Below the pieces are notes generated by a model that had not been told where the DNA came from, did not search any database, and saw nothing but the letters and a program-made list of their open reading frames with translations. Below, piece by piece: positions 15,356 through 24,144 of a DNA stretch of 64,000 bases; position 1 is the stretch's first letter; every line of letters begins with the position of its first letter. This stretch comes from a virus: IMG/VR virus record IMGVR_UViG_3300044522_000179, positions 1 to 64,000 of that record. One strand, given 5' to 3'. The translations under genes were made by a program, and so were the position numbers.

Positions 15356-18300
15356 GTACATCCTCCAATGTTACGGTTCCGTCTTTAGTCTTGCCAAAAT
15401 CAAACTTGTATGACTTTCCTTCTTCGATATGCATGTATGCCTTTGCAAACGATGTAGGAAAAACTGTAATAGAATGTAAGTCTCTGCTTGTATCTGCAAG
15501 TGTAAGAGATGCCATCTTCTTTCCAGTCTTTGTTATTCTTGGCTTAAAAGATACAACAAACATTTCATCATCCTTGTATGGAAGTTGCTTATAACTTAAG
15601 AACTTTACAAGAGCGTGTGATGATTCTTTTATCTCATCTGAAGGTATGAAAGAAACAATCCTGTTATCATTACACAAGACCAGATAAGAACGACCTGTCT
15701 CAATAGTCGTATTTTCATCATCAAATATACCGACACTGCCAGTTTTGTCCAAAATTTCAACTCGTGACCATCCTGTTCCTCGTTTAATTGATTTTACCAT
15801 ACCCATAAAAATGTATGATCCTTTTTCTTCAAAGTCAACAATGTCCTCAATAAATGCATAGTAGTGAGAAGGGATTGTAATGTTAAACTCTGGTAGGTTT
15901 AGATACTCATAAAGATTTTCTTTAATCTCTTGATCATTTCTAGGATTATCATTAAATGTTGCAGCACCAATTACTCTTAGTGCCTGAAGTGCACGGCTAT
16001 TTACTCCGTTTCCTTTTGTGAAGGTAAATTCTTCAAGTTCTTTATACGAATTGAATGGTCGTGCAGATATGTATCTTTCACCAATTTTGTCAGATATGAA
16101 CTTGATAGCACTGAGTCCAAACCTAATACCTTTACCCTCAATTTTAAAATCAATATCCGAATCGTTAATGTGAGGTAACTTAACGCTAATGCCCATTCTT
16201 TTTGCTTCAATAAGGTATTCAGTTCTCGCATCTTTGTCCTTTTCATTTTTTAGCACTGAGTACATAAACTCAAGTGGGTAATAATACTTTAACCATGCTG
16301 TCCAATATGATAGCGTTGAGTATGCTACTGCGTGAGACTTGTTAAATGAGTACCCTGCGTGGGCCTCAAAGTCATGCCAAAGGTCACGGGCAAGGTTTGG
16401 AGAGATAAACTTAGATGCACCCTCTACGAACTTCTCTTTAAACTGATCAAACTCTTTAGCATCTTTTTTCTTTCCAATGATCTTTCTAACTTTGTCTGCT
16501 TCCGACATGGACATACCGCCAAGGTGTACGCATGCTTGCATAACTTGTTCCTGGTAAAGAATACAGCCATAAGTGTCCTCCGTAAATTCTTTTAGTACTT
16601 GGTGGGTATAAGATATATTTTGACGACCATGTTTACGATCAACATAGTCTTTTCCAATAGTATTCATAGCACCTGGGCGAACTAGAGCATTGGATGCTGC
16701 AAGTTCATTCAGGTTCTTAACTCCCATTTTAACAAGAAGGTTTGTGTACGGTGCTGCTTCACACTGGAAGACACCCTTAGTATATCCATCTGAAAGCATT
16801 TGATAAACATTTGCATCGTCCATCTTAATCTTAAGAAGGTCAATCTTTTTACCATCTCGCTCTTTGATTATATCAATTGTATTCTTAAGAACAGATAAAG
16901 TCTTAAGACCCAAAGCATCAATCTTAATCAAACCAATTCTTTCAGCCTCTTCCATGTCAACACCAACAACAGGAATTCTTTCGTCTGATCCTGTAGAAGA
17001 TCTTGTTTCAAGCGGTGCATATCTAAAGATTGGTTCCTTACTTGTTACTACACCTGCTGCGTGAATTCCAGTACCACGAATTCTTCCACGAAGTTGTTCT
17101 CCATAGATCTCTACTTCTGGATACTTCTCACGAAATTCTCTTGTTGATTTTGATGTACAAAAATCATCCCACGAGTCTACAGTCTTTAAAACCTTATTAA
17201 CATCTGATAAAGGAATATTTAATACTCTTGAAACGTCTCTAACAATTCCTTTACCAGTAAACTCAAGGAAGGTAGCAATAGATGCAACATGTCGATACTG
17301 TCTAACTAGATAGTCTTTAACTTCTTCACGACGAGTATCTTGAATGTCTGTATCAATATCTGGAAAGTCATTTCGTTCTGGGTTAATAAAACGGAAGAAC
17401 AAAAGGTTGTGCTCAATTGGATCAATGTCTGTAATCTTGAGTGCGTAACAAACAAGAGAACCAGCAGATGAACCACGACCTGGCCCCACCATAATCTCTT
17501 CCTTCTTTGCCCAGTTAATCATATTACTTACGACAAGGAAGTATGAAGCAAACTTTTTATCCTTAATAATCTGCAGTTCTTCTTCAAGTCTGTCAAGGTA
17601 TTCTTGATTTTCTGACAACCCACGCTCTACCAAACCTTCTAGTGCAGCCTTTGCGAGTTCTTTGTCAGGACTCTTGTACTGTACAGGAAGAAGGTTTAGT
17701 CCTTCTTGAATGCCATAGTCTCCTACTGTATCTGCTAATAGGAGTGTGTTTGAGTATATGTCTGGTCTATCAATACCCTGCGATTCCATGGCTGCTTTAA
17801 TCTCTTCGTATGAGAGCAGGTGAATATCAAATTTGTTAAATGTTATCTGACGGTCTTCGCCGTAGAGATAGTCAAGGCGTTCCATCATGCTGCCTTTTTT
17901 CTTTGACTTCTCGTATGTTGCATCTTTTACAAACTTGCCATGTGTATTCATTAGCAACTTAAACTCTTGTACTTCTTTTTGTGACGAGTCTACATGGTGA
18001 CAGTCTGGTGTTACAACAACCTTAATTCCAAACTCATCTGCAAGTTCTATAAGGTACTTGTTAATCTGTGAATCATTGTGAGGCATGACTTCAATATAGT
18101 AGTCATCTTCAAATCTTTCTTTAAACCACAAAATGTACTTCTTAGCAAGAGCAAACTCTTCTTCTTCAAGGGCTTTAACTAAAACGCTACTTGGACAAGC
18201 AGAGGTTACAATAATTCCCTCTTTATACTTTTCAAGAATAGTAAAATCAAAGCGTGGTTTCTTAAAGAAACCATCTGTCCAAGATAGTTCACTAATCTTA

Positions 18301-18620
18301 TTAAGGTTTTCCAAACCAATTTGATTCTTGGCTAGAAGGATAATGTGATTGTAGACAAGATCTTGTTGACCTTCTCTTTCAGACTTATCTCTTGTATCAG
18401 ATATGTCTGCACACATGTATCCTTCTAGACCTAGAATTGGCTTAATGCCCTTTGCTTTTGCAATACGGTGCAGTTCCCTATGCCCAGATAAAGTACCGTG
18501 GTCAGTGATGGCAATTGCTGGCATCCCTAACTCAACTGCACGGTCAACGTATTCTTCTGGAGTAGCAATCCCATCAAATAAACTAAAATGGGTGTGGACA
18601 TGTAAGCCTACGTAGTTCAT
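15345..18620 (-). CDS. dnaE: DNA polymerase III alpha subunit, DnaE-type (C family)
   Basis: 1091 residues from ATG 18620, where the PHP domain begins (MNYVGLHVHTHFS). PHP motifs HVHTHFSLFDG and ITDHGTLSGH keep their metal-binding His and Asp, so proofreading activity is possible. Polymerase core: GPGRGSSAGS (~350), PDIDTD (catalytic Asp pair, ~400) and IKIDALGLKTL (third Asp). FNKSHAVAYSTLSYWTAWLK is also typical. C-terminal helix-hairpin-helix and OB-fold (SFKPRITKTGKKMASL). Slightly shorter than cellular DnaE. It would be the replicative polymerase of this phage. No sliding clamp or clamp loader is seen in the window, so the host's may be used. Confidence 0.95.
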   Translation of the reverse strand: MNYVGLHVHTHFSLFDGIATPEEYVDRAVELGMPAIAITDHGTLSGHRELHRIAKAKGIKPILGLEGYMCADISDTRDKSEREGQQDLVYNHIILLAKNQIGLENLNKISELSWTDGFFKKPRFDFTILEKYKEGIIVTSACPSSVLVKALEEEEFALAKKYILWFKERFEDDYYIEVMPHNDSQINKYLIELADEFGIKVVVTPDCHHVDSSQKEVQEFKLLMNTHGKFVKDATYEKSKKKGSMMERLDYLYGEDRQITFNKFDIHLLSYEEIKAAMESQGIDRPDIYSNTLLLADTVGDYGIQEGLNLLPVQYKSPDKELAKAALEGLVERGLSENQEYLDRLEEELQIIKDKKFASYFLVVSNMINWAKKEEIMVGPGRGSSAGSLVCYALKITDIDPIEHNLLFFRFINPERNDFPDIDTDIQDTRREEVKDYLVRQYRHVASIATFLEFTGKGIVRDVSRVLNIPLSDVNKVLKTVDSWDDFCTSKSTREFREKYPEVEIYGEQLRGRIRGTGIHAAGVVTSKEPIFRYAPLETRSSTGSDERIPVVGVDMEEAERIGLIKIDALGLKTLSVLKNTIDIIKERDGKKIDLLKIKMDDANVYQMLSDGYTKGVFQCEAAPYTNLLVKMGVKNLNELAASNALVRPGAMNTIGKDYVDRKHGRQNISYTHQVLKEFTEDTYGCILYQEQVMQACVHLGGMSMSEADKVRKIIGKKKDAKEFDQFKEKFVEGASKFISPNLARDLWHDFEAHAGYSFNKSHAVAYSTLSYWTAWLKYYYPLEFMYSVLKNEKDKDARTEYLIEAKRMGISVKLPHINDSDIDFKIEGKGIRFGLSAIKFISDKIGERYISARPFNSYKELEEFTFTKGNGVNSRALQALRVIGAATFNDNPRNDQEIKENLYEYLNLPEFNITIPSHYYAFIEDIVDFEEKGSYIFMGMVKSIKRGTGWSRVEILDKTGSVGIFDDENTTIETGRSYLVLCNDNRIVSFIPSDEIKESSHALVKFLSYKQLPYKDDEMFVVSFKPRITKTGKKMASLTLADTSRDLHSITVFPTSFAKAYMHIEEGKSYKFDFGKTKDGTVTLEDVHVS

Positions 18621-18621
18621 A

Positions 18622-19275
18622 TTACCAATCAGCGTTTGTTGCTGATGTGGCAGATGGGCCATCAAAGCCCAAGTAGAACGCTTCTTGTTCTGCGTATGGA
18701 ATCTTGCGTAGTGCAGACTCTAGTGGATAAGGCTTGATGTCTCCCCAATTAAATGGTTCCTTATCTGGTGCTGATGGAATAAGTGTGTAATTAGTTTCAG
18801 TTCCCTGACCATTACGCTTTAACTTCCACTGTACGTTTGAAATGCTTCCTGTCTCAAGAGCATACTCACGAATTGTATTGAATGATGATTGCTTGCTAAC
18901 ACCCATTGACCAGATTGCAACATATGGTGCCTCAATACCGTCATCTACAATTACGTTGCAATAGAAACGAAGACGTGCTCGCCAGCCAGCCTTTGGATCC
19001 TTGCGGTGCATTTCTTCAGCCCAGTCACGACCTTCTGTGTCCATCGTGTCTACAGCCTTGCGCTTGTAGTCCTTTGGGTTTGTGTGTTCTGATACAACAA
19101 TTGCTAGTCCACGATCTGCGTTATAGTTTGCTGAATCTTCATCTAGTTCTTCTAAGAACCTAATCTTTACTGATTGTCCGTCAGCAAGTTTTAACCACTT
19201 AACCTTTGGACCATCGCCACCCTTTGGGCCATCTAGTACTGGGCCCATTTCTTTTATTCCTCTTAGTATTGCCAT
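18622..19275 (-). CDS. Putative single-stranded DNA-binding protein
   Basis: 217 residues. The core has an OB-fold-like pattern (VKWLKLADGQSVKIRFLEEL; RARLRFYCNVIV; PYVAIWSMG) and the C-terminus ends NADW after a Ser/Thr-rich tail. It lies between primase and polymerase in the replication operon and matches the layout of actinophage proteins annotated as ssDNA-binding. Likely coats unwound DNA. Motif evidence is moderate; context is good. Confidence 0.6.
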   Translation of the reverse strand: MAILRGIKEMGPVLDGPKGGDGPKVKWLKLADGQSVKIRFLEELDEDSANYNADRGLAIVVSEHTNPKDYKRKAVDTMDTEGRDWAEEMHRKDPKAGWRARLRFYCNVIVDDGIEAPYVAIWSMGVSKQSSFNTIREYALETGSISNVQWKLKRNGQGTETNYTLIPSAPDKEPFNWGDIKPYPLESALRKIPYAEQEAFYLGFDGPSATSATNADW

Positions 19276-19305
19276 GTGTTTTCTCTTTTCTTTTATGTTA
19301 TTGTT

Positions 19306-20250
19306 TTAGTTTAGCATAGACTGTATTGATTTGTCAAACTGGAAGTCCAGTTCTTGAATTGACTTATCGTCCATATCGCCTATATCTTTATATTTTTTAT
19401 CTAGTTTAATTACGGATACACGAGAACCAAGTTTTTCAAGTATCTTAGTTTTCATATTTCCACCTGCTTCATCGTTATCCGCAATGACAATTATATCATT
19501 AAAGTACTTTTGAAGCAATTCTATTTGTATGTTTGATACATTGGATCCAAGTGTTGCTACTGCTGGAAAGCCACACTGGTCAAGCCTAATAGCATCAAAT
19601 GATGATTCCACTATGTAAACTTTGCCAGAACTTTTTACTCTATGCAGATTAAATAGTGTCTTAGATTTTGGCAACCCTGGAGTATTCTTAAACTCCTTGC
19701 CTTCAACAGACCTTCCAACAAAGCCAATTGGCAATCCATCTGGACTGTGTACTGGTACAGTTACCATGTCCTGTTTAACTGAGTAGCCCAAAGAAAACTT
19801 TGACCAAGAATCCATATTTATTTTTCTATATTTAAAATAGTTTTTTGCTCTATCGGAAACCAACAATCCATTATATAAACGCTTTAAGACTATCTCGTCA
19901 AATGAAATAAACTCTGGTTTTTTATATAAGGCTTTATCAACGTCTTGTTCAATACTTGTTTCTATTTCTTTGCTCTTGATAAATCTCGCAGCCTCAAAAT
20001 ATGTTCTATTGGACATATGCATAACAAACTCTGTTAATCCAGTAACATGATGACAGGCAAAACAGAAAAATGTACCACTTGATTTATCTATTTCCCCTGC
20101 TGGGGTTCTGTTATTATTGTGATAGGGACAAAAAATTATATAGTCTGAGTCAACCTCTGACTCAATTGTTACACCTGTTCCTGTAATAATTCTTTTGATT
20201 TGCTCTTTGCTATAAGAATTGGCTTGCTTGCGTCTATCCCTACTATCCAT
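19306..20250 (-). CDS. DnaG-type primase (zinc finger plus TOPRIM)
   Basis: 314 residues. CHC2-type zinc-binding site CPYH (41-44) and CFAC (63-66). The TOPRIM domain has VYIVESSFDAIRL (catalytic Glu) and VIADNDEAGGNM (DxD). Shorter than bacterial DnaG and lacking the C-terminal helicase-binding domain, like many phage primases. Lays RNA primers for the DnaE-type polymerase. The ATG at 20250 lies inside the upstream gene, giving an 82-nt out-of-frame overlap. Confidence 0.88.
   Translation of the reverse strand: MDSRDRRKQANSYSKEQIKRIITGTGVTIESEVDSDYIIFCPYHNNNRTPAGEIDKSSGTFFCFACHHVTGLTEFVMHMSNRTYFEAARFIKSKEIETSIEQDVDKALYKKPEFISFDEIVLKRLYNGLLVSDRAKNYFKYRKINMDSWSKFSLGYSVKQDMVTVPVHSPDGLPIGFVGRSVEGKEFKNTPGLPKSKTLFNLHRVKSSGKVYIVESSFDAIRLDQCGFPAVATLGSNVSNIQIELLQKYFNDIIVIADNDEAGGNMKTKILEKLGSRVSVIKLDKKYKDIGDMDDKSIQELDFQFDKSIQSMLN
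19308..19316 (-). promoter_or_regulatory. Extended -10 TGC-TAAACT before the SSB/polymerase/RecA operon
   Basis: TAAACT with TGC extension, overlapping the last codons of the primase gene, with a 32-base A-rich leader before the ATG at 19275. The hexamer is weaker than at the other junctions. Confidence 0.4.
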
Positions 20251-20495
20251 TTACTTTTTCTCTTTCCCGTGTATGTTCCGTATATTGTTATTTCAAAATT
20301 AAAATAGTTCTTTATCTCATTATAGTCTATAGTAAAATCTATGTTTATGTCAAGTCTTGGGACATACCCATTAAGACGCATTTCTGATACTAATAGCCTT
20401 TCATATTCTTCTCTTAATCGGACAATAGAGGATTCATCCTGAATGATGCCTTCAAGATTAAACCTTTTAATTGCTTTGTGGTGAAAGTTGTCCAT
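20169..20495 (-). CDS. Conserved hypothetical protein of the replication module
   Basis: 108 residues. Segments LDINIDFTIDYNEIKNYF and FEITIYGTYTGKRKSKWI suggest a small alpha/beta protein; no known motif. The last 27 codons overlap the primase gene in another frame. The ATG lies 5 nt after a TATAAT hexamer. Position between helicase and primase suggests an accessory replication factor (inference). Confidence 0.65.
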   Translation of the reverse strand: MDNFHHKAIKRFNLEGIIQDESSIVRLREEYERLLVSEMRLNGYVPRLDINIDFTIDYNEIKNYFNFEITIYGTYTGKRKSKWIVGIDASKPILIAKSKSKELLQEQV

Positions 20496-20500
20496 GCCAT

Positions 20501-20506
20501 ATTATA
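20501..20506 (-). promoter_or_regulatory. -10 hexamer TATAAT, possible leaderless start at 20495
   Basis: Perfect TATAAT 5 bases before the ATG, in the 12-base gap after the helicase stop. No TGN extension and no ribosome site. Confidence 0.4.
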
Positions 20507-20507
20507 A

Positions 20508-21728
20508 CTACTTATCTTCAAAATCTTTATATCTATAGTATCCCTTGTCAAAATCGCACTGAACAAGAAAGTCACCCATAAATCCATTACGGTTTTTGCG
20601 AAAAGCACATTCAATAATATCACTATTTGTAGCACGTCCTAGGGCCAAAACCCAGTCTGCATCATATGCAATCTGTCTGGACCAAGAAGTTTGTCCAAGA
20701 GTGGGGACGCTATTTAAATCATTTGCATCGTCAGGTGTGGCGGATGAAATAGCAATGATTGGAACTTCTTCACCAATAGCCATAAGTTTTAGTTCTCTAG
20801 AAAGATTCTTCATTCGTACCGTTTCATTATCTGATTTCTGGTTAGGAGCCATCAACTGAAGGTAGTCAACAATTACAAAGTCTGGCTTATACTGATCAAT
20901 CTTTCCACGAAGAACTGATGGATTAATTTCTCCACCTTGGTCATTTGAAATAATATGAAACTCTGGTTTTCCTTTAAGATTTTTTTCATGCCAGTCTTTT
21001 AACATATCCATTTCAACTTCGCCATTGCTTAATTTTCTATGAGACCATCTACCTTCTCCCATAATTGTAAATACACGGTTGCGAACTTCTGTTTCACTCA
21101 TTTCAAGACTAATGACTAATGGGCTACGACCTTGTTTCCAGGCCTGTACAGCAAAGTAGAGAGCCAACCATGATTTTCCAATACCTGGGTATGCAAGAAA
21201 AACTCCTAATTGCCCTGGCATGATTCCAGAAGGAAGATAATTATCAAAGCCTGGAAGTCCAGTCTTAATACCAACGTGACCAAGTGCTTGCTGTTTCTTT
21301 AAATTTTCAAAGTAAGCAATTGCAGACTCTAGATCTGTTACATCAATGTCACGAATTGCAGATGTGTTCTTTTTTAATTCTGAGGTTTTTGTAATTAATT
21401 CATTCAGAGCATTTGTTCCATTGTTATTCTGAATCTCTGTTGCTGCTGATCTAATAATATCCTTTAGGCTATCTGTAAGGTACTCTCCCTGAAGTTCTTC
21501 AAGATGGTGCTTTGTTGCGCCTACTCCCTGAATTGGTTCAAAGTCACGAAACTTTTCTCTAACCAAATCTACTGGTGGCACTGTAGAGTTATTTTCAAAA
21601 TATAATCTTACAAAATTCCAAATATCTCCATGAGTTCTTAGAAGGTTTTCTACATTGGCTTGAAGTAAAACGTGGATTTGTTTATCTTGTAAGACTGCCG
21701 TGATCAACTTTGATTCCGTACTATTCAC
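20508..21728 (-). CDS. Replicative DnaB-type DNA helicase
   Basis: 406 residues. Short helical N-terminal domain (~1-130), then a RecA-like core with Walker A AYPGIGKSW (179-187), Walker B FVIVDYLQLM (~285), ISLEMSETEVRNR and a late Arg-rich FRKNRNG motif typical of DnaB and T7 gp4-like hexameric helicases. Start is GTG 21728, with GGAG 7 nt upstream and an 8-nt overlap with the previous gene. Unwinds the fork with the adjacent primase. Confidence 0.92.
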   Translation of the reverse strand: MNSTESKLITAVLQDKQIHVLLQANVENLLRTHGDIWNFVRLYFENNSTVPPVDLVREKFRDFEPIQGVGATKHHLEELQGEYLTDSLKDIIRSAATEIQNNNGTNALNELITKTSELKKNTSAIRDIDVTDLESAIAYFENLKKQQALGHVGIKTGLPGFDNYLPSGIMPGQLGVFLAYPGIGKSWLALYFAVQAWKQGRSPLVISLEMSETEVRNRVFTIMGEGRWSHRKLSNGEVEMDMLKDWHEKNLKGKPEFHIISNDQGGEINPSVLRGKIDQYKPDFVIVDYLQLMAPNQKSDNETVRMKNLSRELKLMAIGEEVPIIAISSATPDDANDLNSVPTLGQTSWSRQIAYDADWVLALGRATNSDIIECAFRKNRNGFMGDFLVQCDFDKGYYRYKDFEDK

Positions 21729-22029
21729 TTAGCCACTCCTTTGCCATTCTTCTGCGCTCTTCTCTCTCTTTGTCGTCTTTCTTTTTATCTTTTTGTGCCT
21801 GTAAAATTTTTTCTGCATTATATGTAAAGTGATTCCAAGAAGGAGTCTGTGCAACTTTAAAATAATACTCAAGTATATCGTAGCAACCTGACAAACCGTA
21901 TGACTCTACAAGGGCATCTGATGCCCACTGTTCTACGTTTAAGTTTAGAGATGGCTTTGATTCGTACCTTTCGGCATGATACTTACTGTATCTTGAAAGC
22001 AAAGCCATACGGTCTTTGCGTTCTGCCAT
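21721..22029 (-). CDS. Conserved hypothetical protein before the helicase
   Basis: 102 residues, helical, with a very charged C-terminal part (~75-102, Lys/Glu/Arg). GLSGCYDILEYYFKVAQTPSWNHF is the most distinctive segment. TAATG overlap upstream and 8-nt overlap with the helicase gene downstream, so tightly coupled to helicase expression. A helicase-loader or partner role is possible by position only. Confidence 0.65.
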   Translation of the reverse strand: MAERKDRMALLSRYSKYHAERYESKPSLNLNVEQWASDALVESYGLSGCYDILEYYFKVAQTPSWNHFTYNAEKILQAQKDKKKDDKEREERRRMAKEWLSE

Positions 22030-22235
22030 TATTCGTTAATTTCTGCCTTTGCTTCGTTAATCTTTTCAGTTAACTTGTCTTCAACAAATTTATACACACG
22101 CTCAAAAGCATCGTTTGTATTTTCTGCATCACGTTTTGAGTCTACCACTCCTAAGTCCAATCTAAGTGATTGAAAATTTCCCAAGTTTAACGTATATCCT
22201 AATGTTACAGATACTTTAGTTGTTTCATTCTCCAT
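22029..22235 (-). CDS. Small conserved phage protein
   Basis: 68 residues with a beta-rich N-terminus (VTLGYTLNLGNFQSLRLDLGV) and a helical acidic C-terminus (AFERVYKFVEDKL). I recall the same pattern in small actinophage proteins; function unknown. AAGGG ribosome site 7 nt before the ATG. First gene of the helicase operon. Confidence 0.7.
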   Translation of the reverse strand: MENETTKVSVTLGYTLNLGNFQSLRLDLGVVDSKRDAENTNDAFERVYKFVEDKLTEKINEAKAEINE

Positions 22236-22307
22236 TTATATACCCTTCGCTAAATAGATCCAAACCGAATTGATATGAATCGTTTATCCTATGTTTCCTT
22301 GTATTTA

Positions 22308-22316
22308 ATTGTACCA
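22308..22316 (-). promoter_or_regulatory. Extended -10 TGG-TACAAT for the helicase operon
   Basis: TACAAT with TGG extension in the 92-base gap between 22235 and 22328. It predicts a leader of about 65 bases, the longest I see. No riboswitch-like structure is evident in it. Confidence 0.5.
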
Positions 22317-22327
22317 TTTCTGAGCAA

Positions 22328-22996
22328 TTACTGCAACATAGAAAGTATGCCAAATTTATGATTTTTATCTACTACGTACGGAATAATACCTTCTACCACT
22401 CCCTTAGTAAAAACAACTAGTGGCAAATATACTGTTTTATTATTTTTTGAATATTCTTTAACATATTTTGCATTTTCTGGAATATGTATTTTATATTCAG
22501 CACATGACCAATCAACAAAACTATTAGATATCCAATAGGTGGGGTGGACAGAATAAAATGACATTCTACATCCAGGATTAACATGACTTTTTAATACTTG
22601 ATTATAAAAATATGTACCTCTTAAGCCGTCTTTATCTTCATGCTTAGAGTTTGGGGCATCATCAAAGAATATACTATCAAACTTTCCTAAATTTTTTAAT
22701 TGATTTTGCCATGTTCCTTCTACAATAATAACTTTATGTTTTTGATTTTGTGCCCACAAGTAAAGTTTTTCTAGAACAATTGGATTATCTTCAATGATTG
22801 TATGAGTATCTATATTATGTTTTTGTATTTGATTTGCTGAGTACCCTAGGCCAAAACCAATTTCTAAAACATTTCCATACGGATTAAGATGATCTATTAA
22901 AGCCTCCATGTAAGGCTTTTCCCACTCCATCATTACCTGATAGCCAGTGCTATCGATTAATATATCTTTACCATTTTCATCTATTTCATATTTCAT
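22328..22996 (-). CDS. Guanidinoacetate/arginine N-methyltransferase-like SAM enzyme
   Basis: 222 residues from ATG 22996 (AGGAG 7 nt upstream; the longer frame overlaps the preceding gene). GYQVMMEWEKPYMEAL (18-33) matches the VMMxWExPYM block that marks guanidinoacetate methyltransferase and the fungal arginine methyltransferase Rmt2. SAM motif I is NVLEIGFGLGYSA (42-54), the acidic post-I element is THTIIEDN (65-72), and FDSIFFDDAP (107-115) corresponds to the catalytic LYDTYP region. Would methylate a guanidino group (guanidinoacetate, free or peptidyl arginine). Substrate is unproven. The codon composition is more AT-rich than that of the replication genes, consistent with an acquired accessory gene. 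Confidence 0.72.
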   Translation of the reverse strand: MKYEIDENGKDILIDSTGYQVMMEWEKPYMEALIDHLNPYGNVLEIGFGLGYSANQIQKHNIDTHTIIEDNPIVLEKLYLWAQNQKHKVIIVEGTWQNQLKNLGKFDSIFFDDAPNSKHEDKDGLRGTYFYNQVLKSHVNPGCRMSFYSVHPTYWISNSFVDWSCAEYKIHIPENAKYVKEYSKNNKTVYLPLVVFTKGVVEGIIPYVVDKNHKFGILSMLQ

Positions 22997-23006
22997 AAAC
23001 CAACTC

Positions 23007-23549
23007 CTATATAGATTCTCCCCAAATAGGGATATACCTTCCATCTTCGGTTCTTGTATATGTAAGTATACCATCCCCCATTCTTCGCGTCAACTCTTGC
23101 TTGCTGGGCGTAATATCATTAGTAATTAATTTATCTTTTCTTGGTCTTCCAATATGATTTGTAGCAAGTATATCACGTATCTCTTTTACTTGTGATTCTG
23201 AGTAATATGATCTTACTTGAAATCCTCTAGCCCCACCTTTTTGAGAACCCATTGGAAATGGAATAACACCTCGTTTCATTAGTGATGGCATATATTTTTT
23301 ATGACGATTAACTAAATCAGCAGTCTGGCCTACTGTGTATGCTCGTTCTCTTTTATTTTTAAAATCACTAACTAAACAACTTTCAATTTGATCTTTTGTA
23401 ATATTATAAACAGACATTATTCCATTAGACTGATTTAAATGATAAATTCTTACAAGGCTACCATTAAGGAACCAGACCTTTTTGTTTCCTTTTATTACAG
23501 GGAGGCTATTGTAGCCTTCGCTCTCAATTGTTCCTTTTTTAGTAGCCAT
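23007..23549 (-). CDS. MerR/excisionase-like DNA-binding protein
   Basis: 180 residues. The middle part YTVGQTADLVNRHKKYMPSL followed by RSYYSESQVKEIRDIL has the winged-helix pattern of MerR/Xis-type DNA-binding domains. The N-terminal ~55 residues and the C-terminal tail (DGRYIPIWGESI) are of unknown fold. Possibly a phage transcription regulator. Overlaps the zinc-protein gene upstream by 55 nt. Confidence 0.6.
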   Translation of the reverse strand: MATKKGTIESEGYNSLPVIKGNKKVWFLNGSLVRIYHLNQSNGIMSVYNITKDQIESCLVSDFKNKRERAYTVGQTADLVNRHKKYMPSLMKRGVIPFPMGSQKGGARGFQVRSYYSESQVKEIRDILATNHIGRPRKDKLITNDITPSKQELTRRMGDGILTYTRTEDGRYIPIWGESI

Positions 23550-23686
23550 CTTCCCTCTTCATAATTTTGTGCTGGATTAAAGAATTTTCTATTTCCACAT
23601 GTAATACAATAAGTTTCCATATGGCTATTTTCACTAAATATCCTGTCAATGAACATTCGCCCTTTGCATCTATTACAGATAAGCAT
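23495..23686 (-). CDS. Small zinc-ribbon protein
   Basis: 63 residues. LICNRCKGRMF and YCITCGNRKFF form a CxxC...CxxC zinc ribbon of rubredoxin-like type. Starts in a TAATG overlap. Possible nucleic-acid binding; no specific function. Confidence 0.72.
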   Translation of the reverse strand: MLICNRCKGRMFIDRIFSENSHMETYCITCGNRKFFNPAQNYEEGRWLLKKEQLRAKATIASL

Positions 23687-24129
23687 TAATTTGGTATTCC
23701 AATAATTACCAAGTTAATACCAATGCTTGTGTCGCCTCCAGCATTAAACTTGACTGTACCCTCGACCTTTGAAGTTGAAATACTTTTTAGTGTGACTGTA
23801 ACATCCTTACCAGCATCCGTATTTCCAACGTTAACTGGTGTTGCTGTTACTACTGGTGCAAACTTAAACTCGCTTGGAAAATCATAAAAGAACGGCTGAG
23901 AAGATCCAGCAGTTTGTGTTGTGCTTGTTGTAACTTGAACATACCCTCCAATAATTCTTGCCTCAGATGCTTTGACGCTTTGTTTTCCAGCGTTGGGTGT
24001 GTCTATTGTTACATACTTGTAGGCTGATGGAGATACCTGAACAGAAAGATCATTAATAGCCTTAACAATCTGATAGATGTATGTTACGTCTAGTGGTTGA
24101 CCTCGTTCTGGTACGGGTAATATTGCCAT
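23686..24129 (-). CDS. Putative small tail or fibre-associated protein
   Basis: 147 residues, Thr/Val/Ser-rich and beta-stranded, with FFYDFPSEFKFAPVVTATPVNVGN and a C-terminal strand INLVIIGIPN, resembling receptor-tip or neck fibre modules that form small beta sandwiches. Lies at the end of the tail module but starts its own transcript. The ATG is 6 nt after a TGG-TATAAT element without ribosome site (leaderless candidate). Confidence 0.5.
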   Translation of the reverse strand: MAILPVPERGQPLDVTYIYQIVKAINDLSVQVSPSAYKYVTIDTPNAGKQSVKASEARIIGGYVQVTTSTTQTAGSSQPFFYDFPSEFKFAPVVTATPVNVGNTDAGKDVTVTLKSISTSKVEGTVKFNAGGDTSIGINLVIIGIPN

Positions 24130-24135
24130 AATATA

Positions 24136-24144
24136 ATTATACCA
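24136..24144 (-). promoter_or_regulatory. Extended -10 TGG-TATAAT, leaderless start at 24129
   Basis: TGG-TATAAT, then six bases, then ATG. The TAA stop of the preceding tail gene is embedded within the hexamer, an extreme compaction of stop, promoter and start. Confidence 0.7.

Noticed and set aside
22996-23074. Longer start for the methyltransferase
   Set aside because: Extends into the preceding gene without ribosome site; ATG 22996 has AGGAG at 7 nt.
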